From CAZCCC01 sp964497245 (GTDB lineage: Bacteria; Patescibacteriota; Patescibacteriia; Buchananbacterales; UBA6539), in NCBI GenBank assembly GCA_964497245.1, contig CAZCCC010000007.1, positions 1 through 45,535 on the forward strand: 45,535 nucleotides of DNA, in the 5' to 3' direction. The notes under the pieces are model-generated. The model worked only from the letters and a program-made list of their open reading frames with translations, had not been told where the DNA came from and made no database searches. Position numbers and translations under genes: made by a program. Positions 23,776 to 33,300 of this stretch are shown in pieces (within the stretch, counting starts at the first letter, position 1; each line of letters opens with the position of its first letter).

Positions 23776-25500
23776 TCATATCTGAGATATTCTTACAACT
23801 TCATCCAAGGTGGTAATACCCTTTAACGCTTTAATTAAACAATCCTGGGTTAAAGTTATAAAACTTTGTTCGCTTAAAATTTTCCGTATACTATTATCAA
23901 TGCCCTTATTTATTATTTCCCTAATATCATTGTTAACAACTACCACCTCCGAAGCGGCTACCCTACCCTGATATCCTGAATTTCCGCAATGGGCACAGCC
24001 TTCTCCTTTATAAAAAACCAGCTTGCCAACGTCAATTCCCTCCAGGTAGGCGGGGGGAGTCTTATCAATCTGCTCTTTGACTTTTTTTAGCAATGCTTGG
24101 GGCGGTTTAAATTCCTGTTTACAATTTTTGCAAATCATTCTGGCAAGCCTCTGTGCCATAACTAAATTAAGAACAGAAGAAAGCAAAAAAGGTTCAGCCC
24201 CTAAATCTATTAAGCGAGGAATGGAACCAACGGCATTATTTGTATGAAGAGTTGATAATATCAAATGACCGGTTAAGCTTGCATGAATTACTAATTCGGT
24301 AGTTTCTTTGTCCCTGATTTCTCCAAGCATAACAATATTAGGATCTTGCCTTAAAATTGATCTTAATCCCGAAGCGAAAGTGTAGCCAACTTCAGGATTT
24401 ATATTTGATTGGTTCACACCGGGTATATAATATTCAATTGGATCTTCAAGGGTTATAATATTTGTCCCCTCCTGATTCAGCATTGTTAAAATCGTATATA
24501 ATGTTGTAGTTTTGCCTGAACCTGTAGGACCGGTCAAAAGTAAAAGTCCATGAGGCTTTTTAATTACATCCTTAATCATATCTATATGAATCCTGTTAAA
24601 CCCCAATTGCTCCAAAGTAGGAACTTCGGAGGTAGTATCCAAAATTCTCAAAACTACTTTTTCGCCTTCAAACAAAGGTAGCGTTGAAACACGGAAATCA
24701 ATATCATGATTCTCAACATTAAGCCTGATTCTGCCATCTTGGGGTTTTCTTGTTTCATCTATTTTTAAATTAGCCAAAACCTTAATTCGCCCAATGACAG
24801 CTGAATGAACATATTTTGGCAAAACCAAGGATGTCTTTAGAACTCCATCAATGCGGTAGCGGACTCTTGTATCTTTAATAGTAGGTTCAATATGAATATC
24901 GGAAGCTTTACCATCAATTGCATGCCTGATTATTACTAATACTATTTTCGAAACCGGAGCGTTTTTAATAACTTCCTCCATTTCTTTAATTTTTCCAAAA
25001 TCAAAAACCTCCCCTGTTTCATCTTCAACATCAGCCAGGGCTTGTTTAACTTCTTCGCCTAAAACCTCAAATTGTTTCAAGGCTGAATTAAACCCGGACT
25101 GGGAAATAATAAAATATTTGACTTTTAAACCGGCTTTTTGAGCCAAAAATTCCATCGCTTCAATGGCTTTAAAATTTTGGGGATTTACCAAAGCTACATG
25201 AATCTCATTACCGACTTTTTTAAAAGGAAGTACTTGATAATTTTCCGCTACCTCTTTGGGTATCAAATTTAAAATTTTCTTTTGTATTTGTTCACCCTTT
25301 AAACTAATAACCGGAATACCTAAAATTTCGGATTTAATTTCAATAATCTTATCTTCATTAACCAATTTTTCTTTAATTATTATATCTTCAATATTTTTGT
25401 TTTCCGATAAAGACCTGCTTTCAATTTCTTCTGCAGTCTGTTTGGTCAAGATACCTTGGGCTACTAATCCGCCGAGTAATTGATTTTTTTCTTCATTCAT
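23776..25500 (-). CDS. pilB: Type IV pilus extension ATPase
   Basis: A 574-residue GspE/PilB ATPase. It has an N-terminal MshEN-like region (IPVISLKGEQIQKKILNLIP), Walker A GPTGSGKTT (residues 324-332), Asp box LEDPIEY, Walker B MLGEIRD with Glu394, His box STLHTNNA with His419, and a Zn site of two CxxC (C457/C460 and the CAHCGNSGYQGR motif). All catalytic residues are present, in contrast to the PilT-like protein two genes downstream. It powers pilus assembly. Confidence 0.97.
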   Translation of the reverse strand: MNEEKNQLLGGLVAQGILTKQTAEEIESRSLSENKNIEDIIIKEKLVNEDKIIEIKSEILGIPVISLKGEQIQKKILNLIPKEVAENYQVLPFKKVGNEIHVALVNPQNFKAIEAMEFLAQKAGLKVKYFIISQSGFNSALKQFEVLGEEVKQALADVEDETGEVFDFGKIKEMEEVIKNAPVSKIVLVIIRHAIDGKASDIHIEPTIKDTRVRYRIDGVLKTSLVLPKYVHSAVIGRIKVLANLKIDETRKPQDGRIRLNVENHDIDFRVSTLPLFEGEKVVLRILDTTSEVPTLEQLGFNRIHIDMIKDVIKKPHGLLLLTGPTGSGKTTTLYTILTMLNQEGTNIITLEDPIEYYIPGVNQSNINPEVGYTFASGLRSILRQDPNIVMLGEIRDKETTELVIHASLTGHLILSTLHTNNAVGSIPRLIDLGAEPFLLSSVLNLVMAQRLARMICKNCKQEFKPPQALLKKVKEQIDKTPPAYLEGIDVGKLVFYKGEGCAHCGNSGYQGRVAASEVVVVNNDIREIINKGIDNSIRKILSEQSFITLTQDCLIKALKGITTLDEVVRISQI

Positions 25501-25511
25501 TATTCAAAAAA

Positions 25512-25820
25512 TTAGTTGCTTAATAGTGAAAAAGGAATTGCCCTGAATGGATTGCTTCTACCCGTTTTACCTTCTGCAATCGGTAACTTAATATTTGATT
25601 TTAATTCAGTATAAGGCAATTTATTTAAAAAATCAGATTTAAAGTCGGTATTTATAATTGAAATAATTAAACTTTCTTCTCCACCTGGCAATTCAGTCGG
25701 TTTTTGACTGCCGACAAAAAAATTAAAGTATACTAAAAACCCCAAAGCTGAAATTAATACAATAATAAAAATCAGCGATAGTATTTTTTTTATTCCTGTT
25801 ACTCTTTTTTTCATTAACAT
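25512..25820 (-). CDS. Small single-span membrane protein in the pilP position
   Basis: A 102-residue protein with one N-terminal membrane segment (ILSLIFIIVLISALGFLVYFNFF) and a short extracytoplasmic tail with GRSNPF, a motif found at the end of small proteins in pilM-N-O clusters. It lies between pilO (6 bp) and pilB (11 bp). By position it stands where Gram-negatives have PilP, but no PilP homology is evident and there is no outer membrane secretin here. It probably belongs to the alignment complex. Confidence 0.7.
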   Translation of the reverse strand: MLMKKRVTGIKKILSLIFIIVLISALGFLVYFNFFVGSQKPTELPGGEESLIISIINTDFKSDFLNKLPYTELKSNIKLPIAEGKTGRSNPFRAIPFSLLSN

Positions 25821-25826
25821 ATTTCT

Positions 25827-26447
25827 CTATTTTTCGTAATAATATGCGAAAAGATTAATTGAGTAATTTGGTGAAGTAGGAGAAAAATAAACTGCATTAA
25901 CATCAAATAATCTTAAATTATTTTCCAAAGAAGACAAAAAATTCTTTATTTCCCTGTAGTCTCCGTTTTCATTAACACTAATAAGATTTAAACTTATACT
26001 AAGCCTTTTTGCTCGTCCCTTTTCCGATATTTGAATATTTCTATCATCACTTTCCGTTTCGTTGACGCTTATTCCGGCCAAAAAAATTCCATTTTCTTGA
26101 GCTAAATGCTCAAGTTGAACAAAAATGCCGGCAATATCCCTTTCTTCGGGTAAAATCATTTTCATTTTTTCAATACTGCTGGAACTTATTTTTTTATAGT
26201 TGCTATCAAGCAACTTTAAATCGGTAAGATATGAGCTTCTTTTATTTAATTCCTGCTGTAATGAATTAAGATTATATCTGCCACCAACTCTTGCCTCTTG
26301 ATATTTTGGATTAAGAATAAAATAGTAACTTGAAGCAATTATAATAATTATAAATAAAAAAATCACTATTCCATAGTAGCGAAGAAATACAATTTTTAGC
26401 TGCAAAAATTTATTATCTTTTATCTTTTTACTTTCGGATATTTCCAT
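25827..26447 (-). CDS. pilO: Pilus alignment protein PilO-like
   Basis: A 206-residue bitopic protein with one membrane span (residues about 25-47), a short coiled-coil-like region (LNSLQQELNKRSSYLTDLKLL), then a ferredoxin-like periplasmic-type fold including ILPEERDIAGIFVQLEHLAQENGI. This layout and the position after pilN identify PilO. The protein is expected to pair with PilN outside the membrane. Confidence 0.85.
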   Translation of the reverse strand: MEISESKKIKDNKFLQLKIVFLRYYGIVIFLFIIIIIASSYYFILNPKYQEARVGGRYNLNSLQQELNKRSSYLTDLKLLDSNYKKISSSSIEKMKMILPEERDIAGIFVQLEHLAQENGIFLAGISVNETESDDRNIQISEKGRAKRLSISLNLISVNENGDYREIKNFLSSLENNLRLFDVNAVYFSPTSPNYSINLFAYYYEK

Positions 26448-26453
26448 ATTAAT

Positions 26454-27506
26454 TTAATTATACTTCAAAAATACATTGGGTAAAAATTCCAAATTTATAT
26501 TAAAATTAATTTGATAATTACCTTTATCGTCAAGGATAGTAGCAGAAACTGCATCAATCCTGACGTTCTTAATGAAATTATTTGCTTTTTGAAAAGCGAC
26601 CAATTGTTTGGCAGCTGACTGATAATCTTTACCAACTGCTGAAATTACCAACCTGTCGTGTCCAGACATTGAAAAACTCGTATAGTAAATTTCTTCAATT
26701 GTATATTTTTCCAATAACTCAAAAAAATTAGTCCAATAAATATGCCCTTTTAAAACGCCTTCTAATGCCTCCATGTAATCCCTTAAAGACAATATCTGAT
26801 CTTTATTATTCTCAAAATTTGAAATTTCTCGGTTTAAAACTGCCATCCTCTCTTCTACATCTGATATATGCTTGGAAATACTTAGCTGATACCATAAAAT
26901 TCCCAGATAGGCAAAAATCACAATAGCCAATGTAGAAAAAACAATTGAAATACTCAAATAAAAGCGCTTCTGAAACTCCAATTCTGGCTGTTTTGATATC
27001 TCATCGGGTATTAAATTAACGTCTAAAAATTCCTGCTTTTCTTCTTTTCCCCTTGTTTCTTTGCGTGAAGACTCCTGATTTGGCTTTTCTAACAAGTTAC
27101 TGGCGGATATATTTGCATCTCTTTCTACTTTTATCTCTGACAAAACTCTTTTTGGCTTGAAAATCCTTGATAAAATTCCAGTTTCAGTTCTGCTTTTCTT
27201 TTTCATTTTTCTTTCGTTCTTTATCTCTCTTTTTCTCTTCTTTGATTCCTCTAATTTTAATTTTTCTTCTTCTTTATTCCTTAAGCTGACCGAGTCAATA
27301 TTTTCTGCCGGTCTGGCTGGTTTTTTCTTGTCATCAGCTAATTTTGGAATATGCAAAGCCCCTTGTTTTAGAGTTTTAGAATTATAAGATTTATCCCCGG
27401 AAAATAATCTCCTCCAGAAAGAAACCTTTTTTTTATCCCCTTGCACAAAAAAATTTTCTTTCTCCTTCTCTTTTAATTCTTCTGGTAATAAATTGATATT
27501 TGGCAC
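26454..27506 (-). CDS. pilN: Pilus alignment protein PilN with a long basic N-terminal extension
   Basis: A 350-residue protein. It opens with NINLLPEELKEKEKE, the PilM-binding motif, and repeats a similar motif (DVNLIPDEI) near residue 160 just before the single membrane span (about 185-205). Between them lies a Lys/Glu/Arg-rich linker (EEKLKLEESKKRKREIKNER) absent from classical PilN. After the span come coiled coil and the ferredoxin-like domain. It should dock PilM in the cytoplasm and pair with PilO outside. Confidence 0.85.
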   Translation of the reverse strand: MPNINLLPEELKEKEKENFFVQGDKKKVSFWRRLFSGDKSYNSKTLKQGALHIPKLADDKKKPARPAENIDSVSLRNKEEEKLKLEESKKRKREIKNERKMKKKSRTETGILSRIFKPKRVLSEIKVERDANISASNLLEKPNQESSRKETRGKEEKQEFLDVNLIPDEISKQPELEFQKRFYLSISIVFSTLAIVIFAYLGILWYQLSISKHISDVEERMAVLNREISNFENNKDQILSLRDYMEALEGVLKGHIYWTNFFELLEKYTIEEIYYTSFSMSGHDRLVISAVGKDYQSAAKQLVAFQKANNFIKNVRIDAVSATILDDKGNYQINFNINLEFLPNVFLKYN

Positions 27507-27520
27507 AATTTTAATATTAA

Positions 27521-28684
27521 TTACTCAATGTTTCTCATTGCTAAACCGACAGCAATGGAAAAACGAGGGCCGATTTCATCCAAAACCGGCTTTAACTCTT
27601 CCGGATATATCACTCTTGCCCAAGGGTCGCCTAAAAATACCCTTAGACTCAAAATATTTGATAAGTACTCCGGTAAATTTAAAAGTAAGGAAGATCCTCC
27701 GGTCAAAATAATTTTCTCAATATTGTTTTTATTTTGGCTTTTATATAAATTTATACTGTATTTTAATTCATCAATTATTGGAATTAAAACGCCTTCAATC
27801 GTTTTTGGAACACTGCCCTGTCCAGATCTTCTAGGGTTCATTCCAATATCATACTTGAATTGTTCAGCTCTGTTTAAACTTACATTCAAGCTGTTTGCGA
27901 TTGCTTTAGTTATGGTCAGACCTCCAATATCAAGACTTCTATTCAGAATCGGGATGCCCCCCGCCACGATTGAAATATTTGTTACTACTGATCCAACATC
28001 AACAATCATTAAAGGTGATTTATCGTTGTATGCCAAAGATCTAATTAAAGCAAGCGGTTCAGTATCCAAACTGAGTAAGGTTAAACCAGAATGCTTAAAA
28101 ATTTCCATATATCTTTTAACCAAATCACGTGGCGCCGCAGTAAGTAATATTTTTACATTTCTACTTTTATCTTTAGATTTTATATTTAAAAAACCTTTGT
28201 TTCTTTCTTCTTTACTTTCTACATCTTCCTCATTTTCATTATTTTCTTCTTTTATGGCTTCCCCTTTGCTTTTATCCTTATTTTCTCTGTCATCAAAATC
28301 ATCTATAATTTTCCAATCTAAAATCATTTCTTCTGCCGGTAATGGAATTACTTTTTTAGCCTCCCATTTAACCGCCGAATCTAAATCTTTTTTTGACATC
28401 TGAGGCAAGCTAAGAATTGAAGTAAAAACTGAAAAAGAAGGCAAGGCAGTAATAGATTTTGTTGTTGTGGCCTTTGTTTTCCTCCAAACTTGTTTGATCA
28501 ACTTTGCTAATTCATTTACATTTTCATTACTGTCGGTTTTCGGCAAACCATCAATTTCCCTGTCAATGTAACCGTAAGTAACCAGCTTCGGGCGGCCGTT
28601 TTCATTTTTTAATTCAACCAACTTAATGCTGTTGGAATCAAAGTCTACTCCTATATAGCTTTTAACTGAAGAAAATAATGGCAT
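27521..28684 (-). CDS. pilM: Pilus actin-like ATPase PilM
   Basis: A 387-residue actin-fold protein. N terminus SYIGVDFDSNSIKLVEL (phosphate 1), MIVDVGSVVTNISIV (phosphate 2) and KIILTGGSSLLLNLPEYL (adenosine motif). Between residues about 130 and 170 there is an acidic low-complexity insert (KEENNENEEDVESKEERNK) not found in typical PilM. It binds the PilN N-terminal motif on the cytoplasmic face. It heads the pilM-N-O-(P)-B run. Confidence 0.93.
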   Translation of the reverse strand: MPLFSSVKSYIGVDFDSNSIKLVELKNENGRPKLVTYGYIDREIDGLPKTDSNENVNELAKLIKQVWRKTKATTTKSITALPSFSVFTSILSLPQMSKKDLDSAVKWEAKKVIPLPAEEMILDWKIIDDFDDRENKDKSKGEAIKEENNENEEDVESKEERNKGFLNIKSKDKSRNVKILLTAAPRDLVKRYMEIFKHSGLTLLSLDTEPLALIRSLAYNDKSPLMIVDVGSVVTNISIVAGGIPILNRSLDIGGLTITKAIANSLNVSLNRAEQFKYDIGMNPRRSGQGSVPKTIEGVLIPIIDELKYSINLYKSQNKNNIEKIILTGGSSLLLNLPEYLSNILSLRVFLGDPWARVIYPEELKPVLDEIGPRFSIAVGLAMRNIE

Positions 28685-28698
28685 AATATTTTGACTGA

Positions 28699-30291
28699 TT
28701 ATCTCAATAAATTATCTTGTCGCCAAACCGGCATTGACTTGGCAAAATCGCCCAACCCAGGAGGCGTATTGGCCAATAATCGTCCATCATAAATAATAAT
28801 TTCGGATCCTTGCACCACCTGGCGAGATTGATCAACAAATGTTCGGTTAAGGTAGAATTTTCTGGCCATTATTAAGCCGGAAACAATCAAAGGATTTTGA
28901 CTGCAAACAGCTTCATCAAAAAGGCAATTTTGTCCACTTAAAACGCAGCAGCTATATATTTGCCCGCAATGAGGCACTTCCATACTATCGCTACAGTCAA
29001 TTCCGCTACCAACGACTATAAAATTACCAGCCAACTCTTTTACCCCCGGCAATATCTTTAAATCTCCTTTAATAATCCATGCAACCGAGGCCAGGTTCTT
29101 AAACCTGCTTAAATTGTTAGAATCATCATATTTAATATCAGCACTTATAACTAAATCACCATCAACTATAATTGTACCACTTCCATCACTAAAGCCTGAA
29201 GCGTTCATAAATTTAACGGAATTGTCAACAAATAAATCGCCTTCCCTGTAGTATATTTTTCCGTCAAGCATAATATTTCCACCATAATAATTTTGTGTCG
29301 GAATTTTGGAAACCGTCTTTCCTAATCTGTTAACGCATATATCACTTTGAATAAAATTACAGAGTAAATCTGAAACTTTAATCTGTCCTAAAACATTAGA
29401 GTAGCGGGTACTTGGCCTGGGAAATCCGATATAATGAAAATCTTCCCTGATCCAATCCAGACCTCTGGCGGAACGAAAATTAATAATATCTCCTCCGGAA
29501 ATTATTTGATAAGTTGCATTATAGCCGTAATCAGGCGGAGCTTGCCCGGAAATTCCCCTACGGGCATAAATATCACCGTATTTTGTCTGAAGCCATGGAG
29601 AAATTTGCCTTACTTCTGGAGTAAAGGAAATCCAACCAATAACATCTGACCAAACCCAGCCCAATAAAGTCAAACGCTGATTGTCACCAAAAGTGCTTTG
29701 GACCAATTTAACTTGGTAATTGGATGTCTGACAAAATACGGAGTCAGCACCGCAACTTAAAGAAATCAAACCAATATTTTCATTCCAAGCCCAGCCAAAT
29801 ACCAACCATTCATCAACACTTTCTTGCTCGGCATAAGCATACCAGCCTCCGCTCGGAACCTGTCCAGCATAGGTTTGACAAGTCTGTCCGAAGCAGATCC
29901 AACCGATATTGTCCGACCAAGCCCAGCCAAAAATTTTTCCTCTGATTTTTCCATCTGTCATTTCCCCGGCTGTTGCCTGAACATAGTATTTTACATCTTG
30001 ATTAATACAATTTCCGGATGACAAGAAATCACAATTCTCATTATTCAAAGAAATCCAGCCAATATTGTCTGACCAAGCCCAGCCCAGCATCTTTTGGCCG
30101 CAATCTGCAGTGCATCTTTCAGTTTCCGCACTATCGTCGCATCTTTCATAAAAACCGTCGCTATTGGGCGATTGAACAATGCCATCGCCGCAAAAGGCTT
30201 TTGGCTGCTCCTGAGCATATATTTTTGGCAAAAACAAAATGCCAAAGAATAAGGCTGAAAATAAAATGAGTATAAATAATTTCTTGCTCAT
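28699..30291 (-). CDS. Exported protein with GWAW repeats, pilus-associated
   Basis: A 530-residue protein with signal peptide (residues 1-26). Next is a Cys-rich CGDGIVQS...CDDS...CTADC module (34-64) like Myxococcus-type Cys repeats. Then four repeats of the form GWAWSDNIGWISL lie at about 70, 122, 166 and 211. A beta-helix-like C-terminal half with a GDLVISADIKYDD-type strand follows, plus Cys pairs near 425-455 and a conserved-looking end (DGRLLANTPPGLGDFAKS). I recall GWAW-repeat proteins as frequent in CPR genomes. The place directly upstream of pilM suggests a secreted or tip-associated pilus partner, but this is inference. Plus-strand frames across the repeats are shadows. Confidence 0.75.
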   Translation of the reverse strand: MSKKLFILILFSALFFGILFLPKIYAQEQPKAFCGDGIVQSPNSDGFYERCDDSAETERCTADCGQKMLGWAWSDNIGWISLNNENCDFLSSGNCINQDVKYYVQATAGEMTDGKIRGKIFGWAWSDNIGWICFGQTCQTYAGQVPSGGWYAYAEQESVDEWLVFGWAWNENIGLISLSCGADSVFCQTSNYQVKLVQSTFGDNQRLTLLGWVWSDVIGWISFTPEVRQISPWLQTKYGDIYARRGISGQAPPDYGYNATYQIISGGDIINFRSARGLDWIREDFHYIGFPRPSTRYSNVLGQIKVSDLLCNFIQSDICVNRLGKTVSKIPTQNYYGGNIMLDGKIYYREGDLFVDNSVKFMNASGFSDGSGTIIVDGDLVISADIKYDDSNNLSRFKNLASVAWIIKGDLKILPGVKELAGNFIVVGSGIDCSDSMEVPHCGQIYSCCVLSGQNCLFDEAVCSQNPLIVSGLIMARKFYLNRTFVDQSRQVVQGSEIIIYDGRLLANTPPGLGDFAKSMPVWRQDNLLR

Positions 30292-30312
30292 TATGTTTTT
30301 TTATAAAGGGTA

Positions 30313-33300
30313 TTAATCAGCATGCAACTGTCTCCAACCACTTTGAGTGCAACCATAAAACTTTCCATTTTCATAAACAATTTTACCTTCATTACCTGAA
30401 TCACAATTAGGTTTAGAATTGGTTTTTCCTAACTGAATATTCCCATCTACCCTTAAATTATGATCAATGGTGCTAATATCATTAATACTTCCGGAATTCA
30501 TATGCATCCAGTTTCCTTTTATCTGCCCGGATGATTTTATATTACCCTTAACATCCAGTCTTTCAGTTGGATTTAACTCTCCGATACCAATTTTTCTATC
30601 CGGCGTAATAGTCATAGCTATAGCCCAATAAAGATCTGGACAAGTATGACCTTCCGGATTATTCCTATAACATTGTTCTTGCATTAAATTTTGATAGATA
30701 TTTATACGAGAAGCATCTTCATTTGTAATAAATCCCTCAAAGCTCCTCAAAGGATTATTATCTATTCTATCTTTACCAAAAATAAACCTTTTTCTTTGAG
30801 AAAACCCGATTACCGGATCACTATGATTACCTAAAAGTATTAAATTCAAAGCTGCAGGCCAATCTTGGCTGGTAGATTGAACCATTATACGAGAATCTTC
30901 CCATCCACTCCCTTTTATATGCAACTTACTTGTAGGATTATCAATGCCAATACCAACCATTCCTTTGTTGTCTGCTGGATAATAAATATTATTTCCATTC
31001 TTTTTCCATAAACTAGTGCCACCATCACCGGGCCATTCTGAACGACAATCACTGCCAAGACATAGCGACTCAGTTTTTACAGTTCCCTTAACATCCAATT
31101 CGGTTTCCGGATCCACTTTTCCGATTCCTACTTTTCCTCCCACTATTGCCATTGTGTTTGGTTGACTTAATGTTCTTGATTGATCATCCAAACCAATACC
31201 AAAACTACGGCTTCCCGAAACAGTTATAGCTCGTCCCATTGCGGTTGAAATAGCACCTGACGCTTTCACTAAAGTGCCAATTGCGGTTGAAAAATTTCCG
31301 AATGATTCCGAACTATATCCCATTGCTGTTGAATTGTTTCCTGATGCTGTTGTTCCAATTCCAGCCGCAAATGAACCTAAATTTAATGCTTTTGTCTGAT
31401 AACCTAATGCAACTGAATAATTGCCCAATGCTTCTGTTCCGCTTCCTATTGCTGTTGAGCCAATTCCCGATGCTTCTGTTTCAATTCCAGCCGCAAATGA
31501 ACCTAAATTTAATGCTTTTGTCTGATAACCTAATGCTGTTGAATTGTTTCCTGATGCTGTTGTTCTATCCCCCATTGCAGTTGAGCCAAGTCCCGATGCT
31601 TCTGTTAAAGCACCTATTGCTGTTGAATTGTTTCCTGATGCTGTTGATAGAATACCTATTGCAGTTGACCAATTACCTGATGCTATTGTTCTATCCCCGA
31701 CTGCAATCGAAAAATCGCCTGAAGCTTTTGTTTGACTTCCCATTGCAGTTGAGCCAAGCCCCGATGCTTCTGATTGAGAACCAGCCGCAAATGAACCGGC
31801 TGAAGCTTTTGTTAAATCTCCCATTGCTGTTGAACCACTTCCTGATGCTACTGTATTTCTGCCCATTGCTGTTGAACCATCTCCTGATGCTTTTGTCTCA
31901 AGACCAAATGCTATTGAACCACCTCCTGATGCTTCTGTTTTTAAACCCATTGCTGTTGAACCATCTCCTGATGATTTTGCCAAAAACCCCATTGCCGTTG
32001 AGCCGGATCCGAAAGCTTCTGTCTTAAAGCCTACTGCTAGTGAGTAATCACTTGATGCTGTTGATTCCCGACCGGCTGCAATTGAATAATTACCTGATGC
32101 TACTGTTTGCTGACCGGCTACAATTGAATAATTACCTGTTGATCTTGTATCTCTTCCTATTGCAAAAGAATTATGACCATAAGCCCGAGAATTAAGTCCT
32201 ATTGAAACTGAATAATCACCTACTGCCTCTGAATTGGCTCCCATTGCTATGGAAGATATGCCTTCGGCTTTTGTGATCCAACCTGATGAAAAAGATAAGT
32301 CACCTATGGCCTCTGCAGAGTTTCCTGCTGCAAAAGAATATTTTCCCAACGCTTTTGAAGAAAAACCAGATGCAAAACTGTATTCTCCAATATTTAAAGA
32401 ATTCCATTGATCTCCTTGAGCATAACCTACCCTAAAAGCTGACTTTGCCGGTACCCACATCATCCTTGATCCTCCTCCTAAATTTTCACCATCCCAACCA
32501 CTGCCATGAGATCCCATTGCCAATACCCCACCATCTATATTTAGATTAACTCCTGATCCCACCCAATTTCCAATATTTAAATTAGTTACTCCAGCTCCAT
32601 CAACCCTAATTGCTTTACCACTGGACAAATAAATATCTTCCGAAGATTTTATGCTGCCTGAAACTTCAAGTTTTTGCGAGGGGTTAACCATATCAATTCC
32701 AACATTGCCCCCAACTATTGCCATTGTATTTGGCTGACTTAGTGTTCTTGGAACATTATCCAATCCAATACCAAAACTACTGCCTCCTGAAACGATAATT
32801 CTTCTGCCCATCGCTATTGAACTGTCGGCTGATGCTATTCCAGTACCTATTGAAACGGAAAGAGCGCCGGAAGCGGTTCCTGAGCCGATAGCTGTTGAAC
32901 CATGTCCCATAGCCTTTGTTTGATAACCCAATGCTGTTGAATATTGTCCTGATGCTTCCGTACCATAACCCAATGCTGTTGAAGAATAACCCAATGCTTT
33001 CGTTAATGAACCCATTGCAAATGAAGTTGAACCCGATGCTATTGTATTCCACCCGCCGGCAAAACTGGAATTACCAATATTTGAAGAATCCCATTGATTA
33101 TTATCAACATTTCCTGCCCTGAAAGCCCCCTTTCTCGGTATCCACATCATCCTTATACCGGCCCCTAAATTTCCACCACTCCAGCCGCTACTGTCTGATC
33201 CCATTGCCAATATTCCGCCATTATGCATATTCAAAATAACTCCTGAACCTTGATTACCCCAATTGCCAATATTCAAATTGGTTATTCCTGCTCCGTCAAC

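Noticed and set aside
31281..32027. 248-residue plus-strand frame rich in Leu, Met and Gln
   Set aside because: Antisense of the 42-bp adhesin repeats; its periodicity comes from the real minus-strand gene.
31200..32400. Regular repeats suggesting a CRISPR array
   Set aside because: Units are contiguous 42-bp coding repeats in an open frame with no constant repeat/variable spacer pattern and no cas genes nearby.
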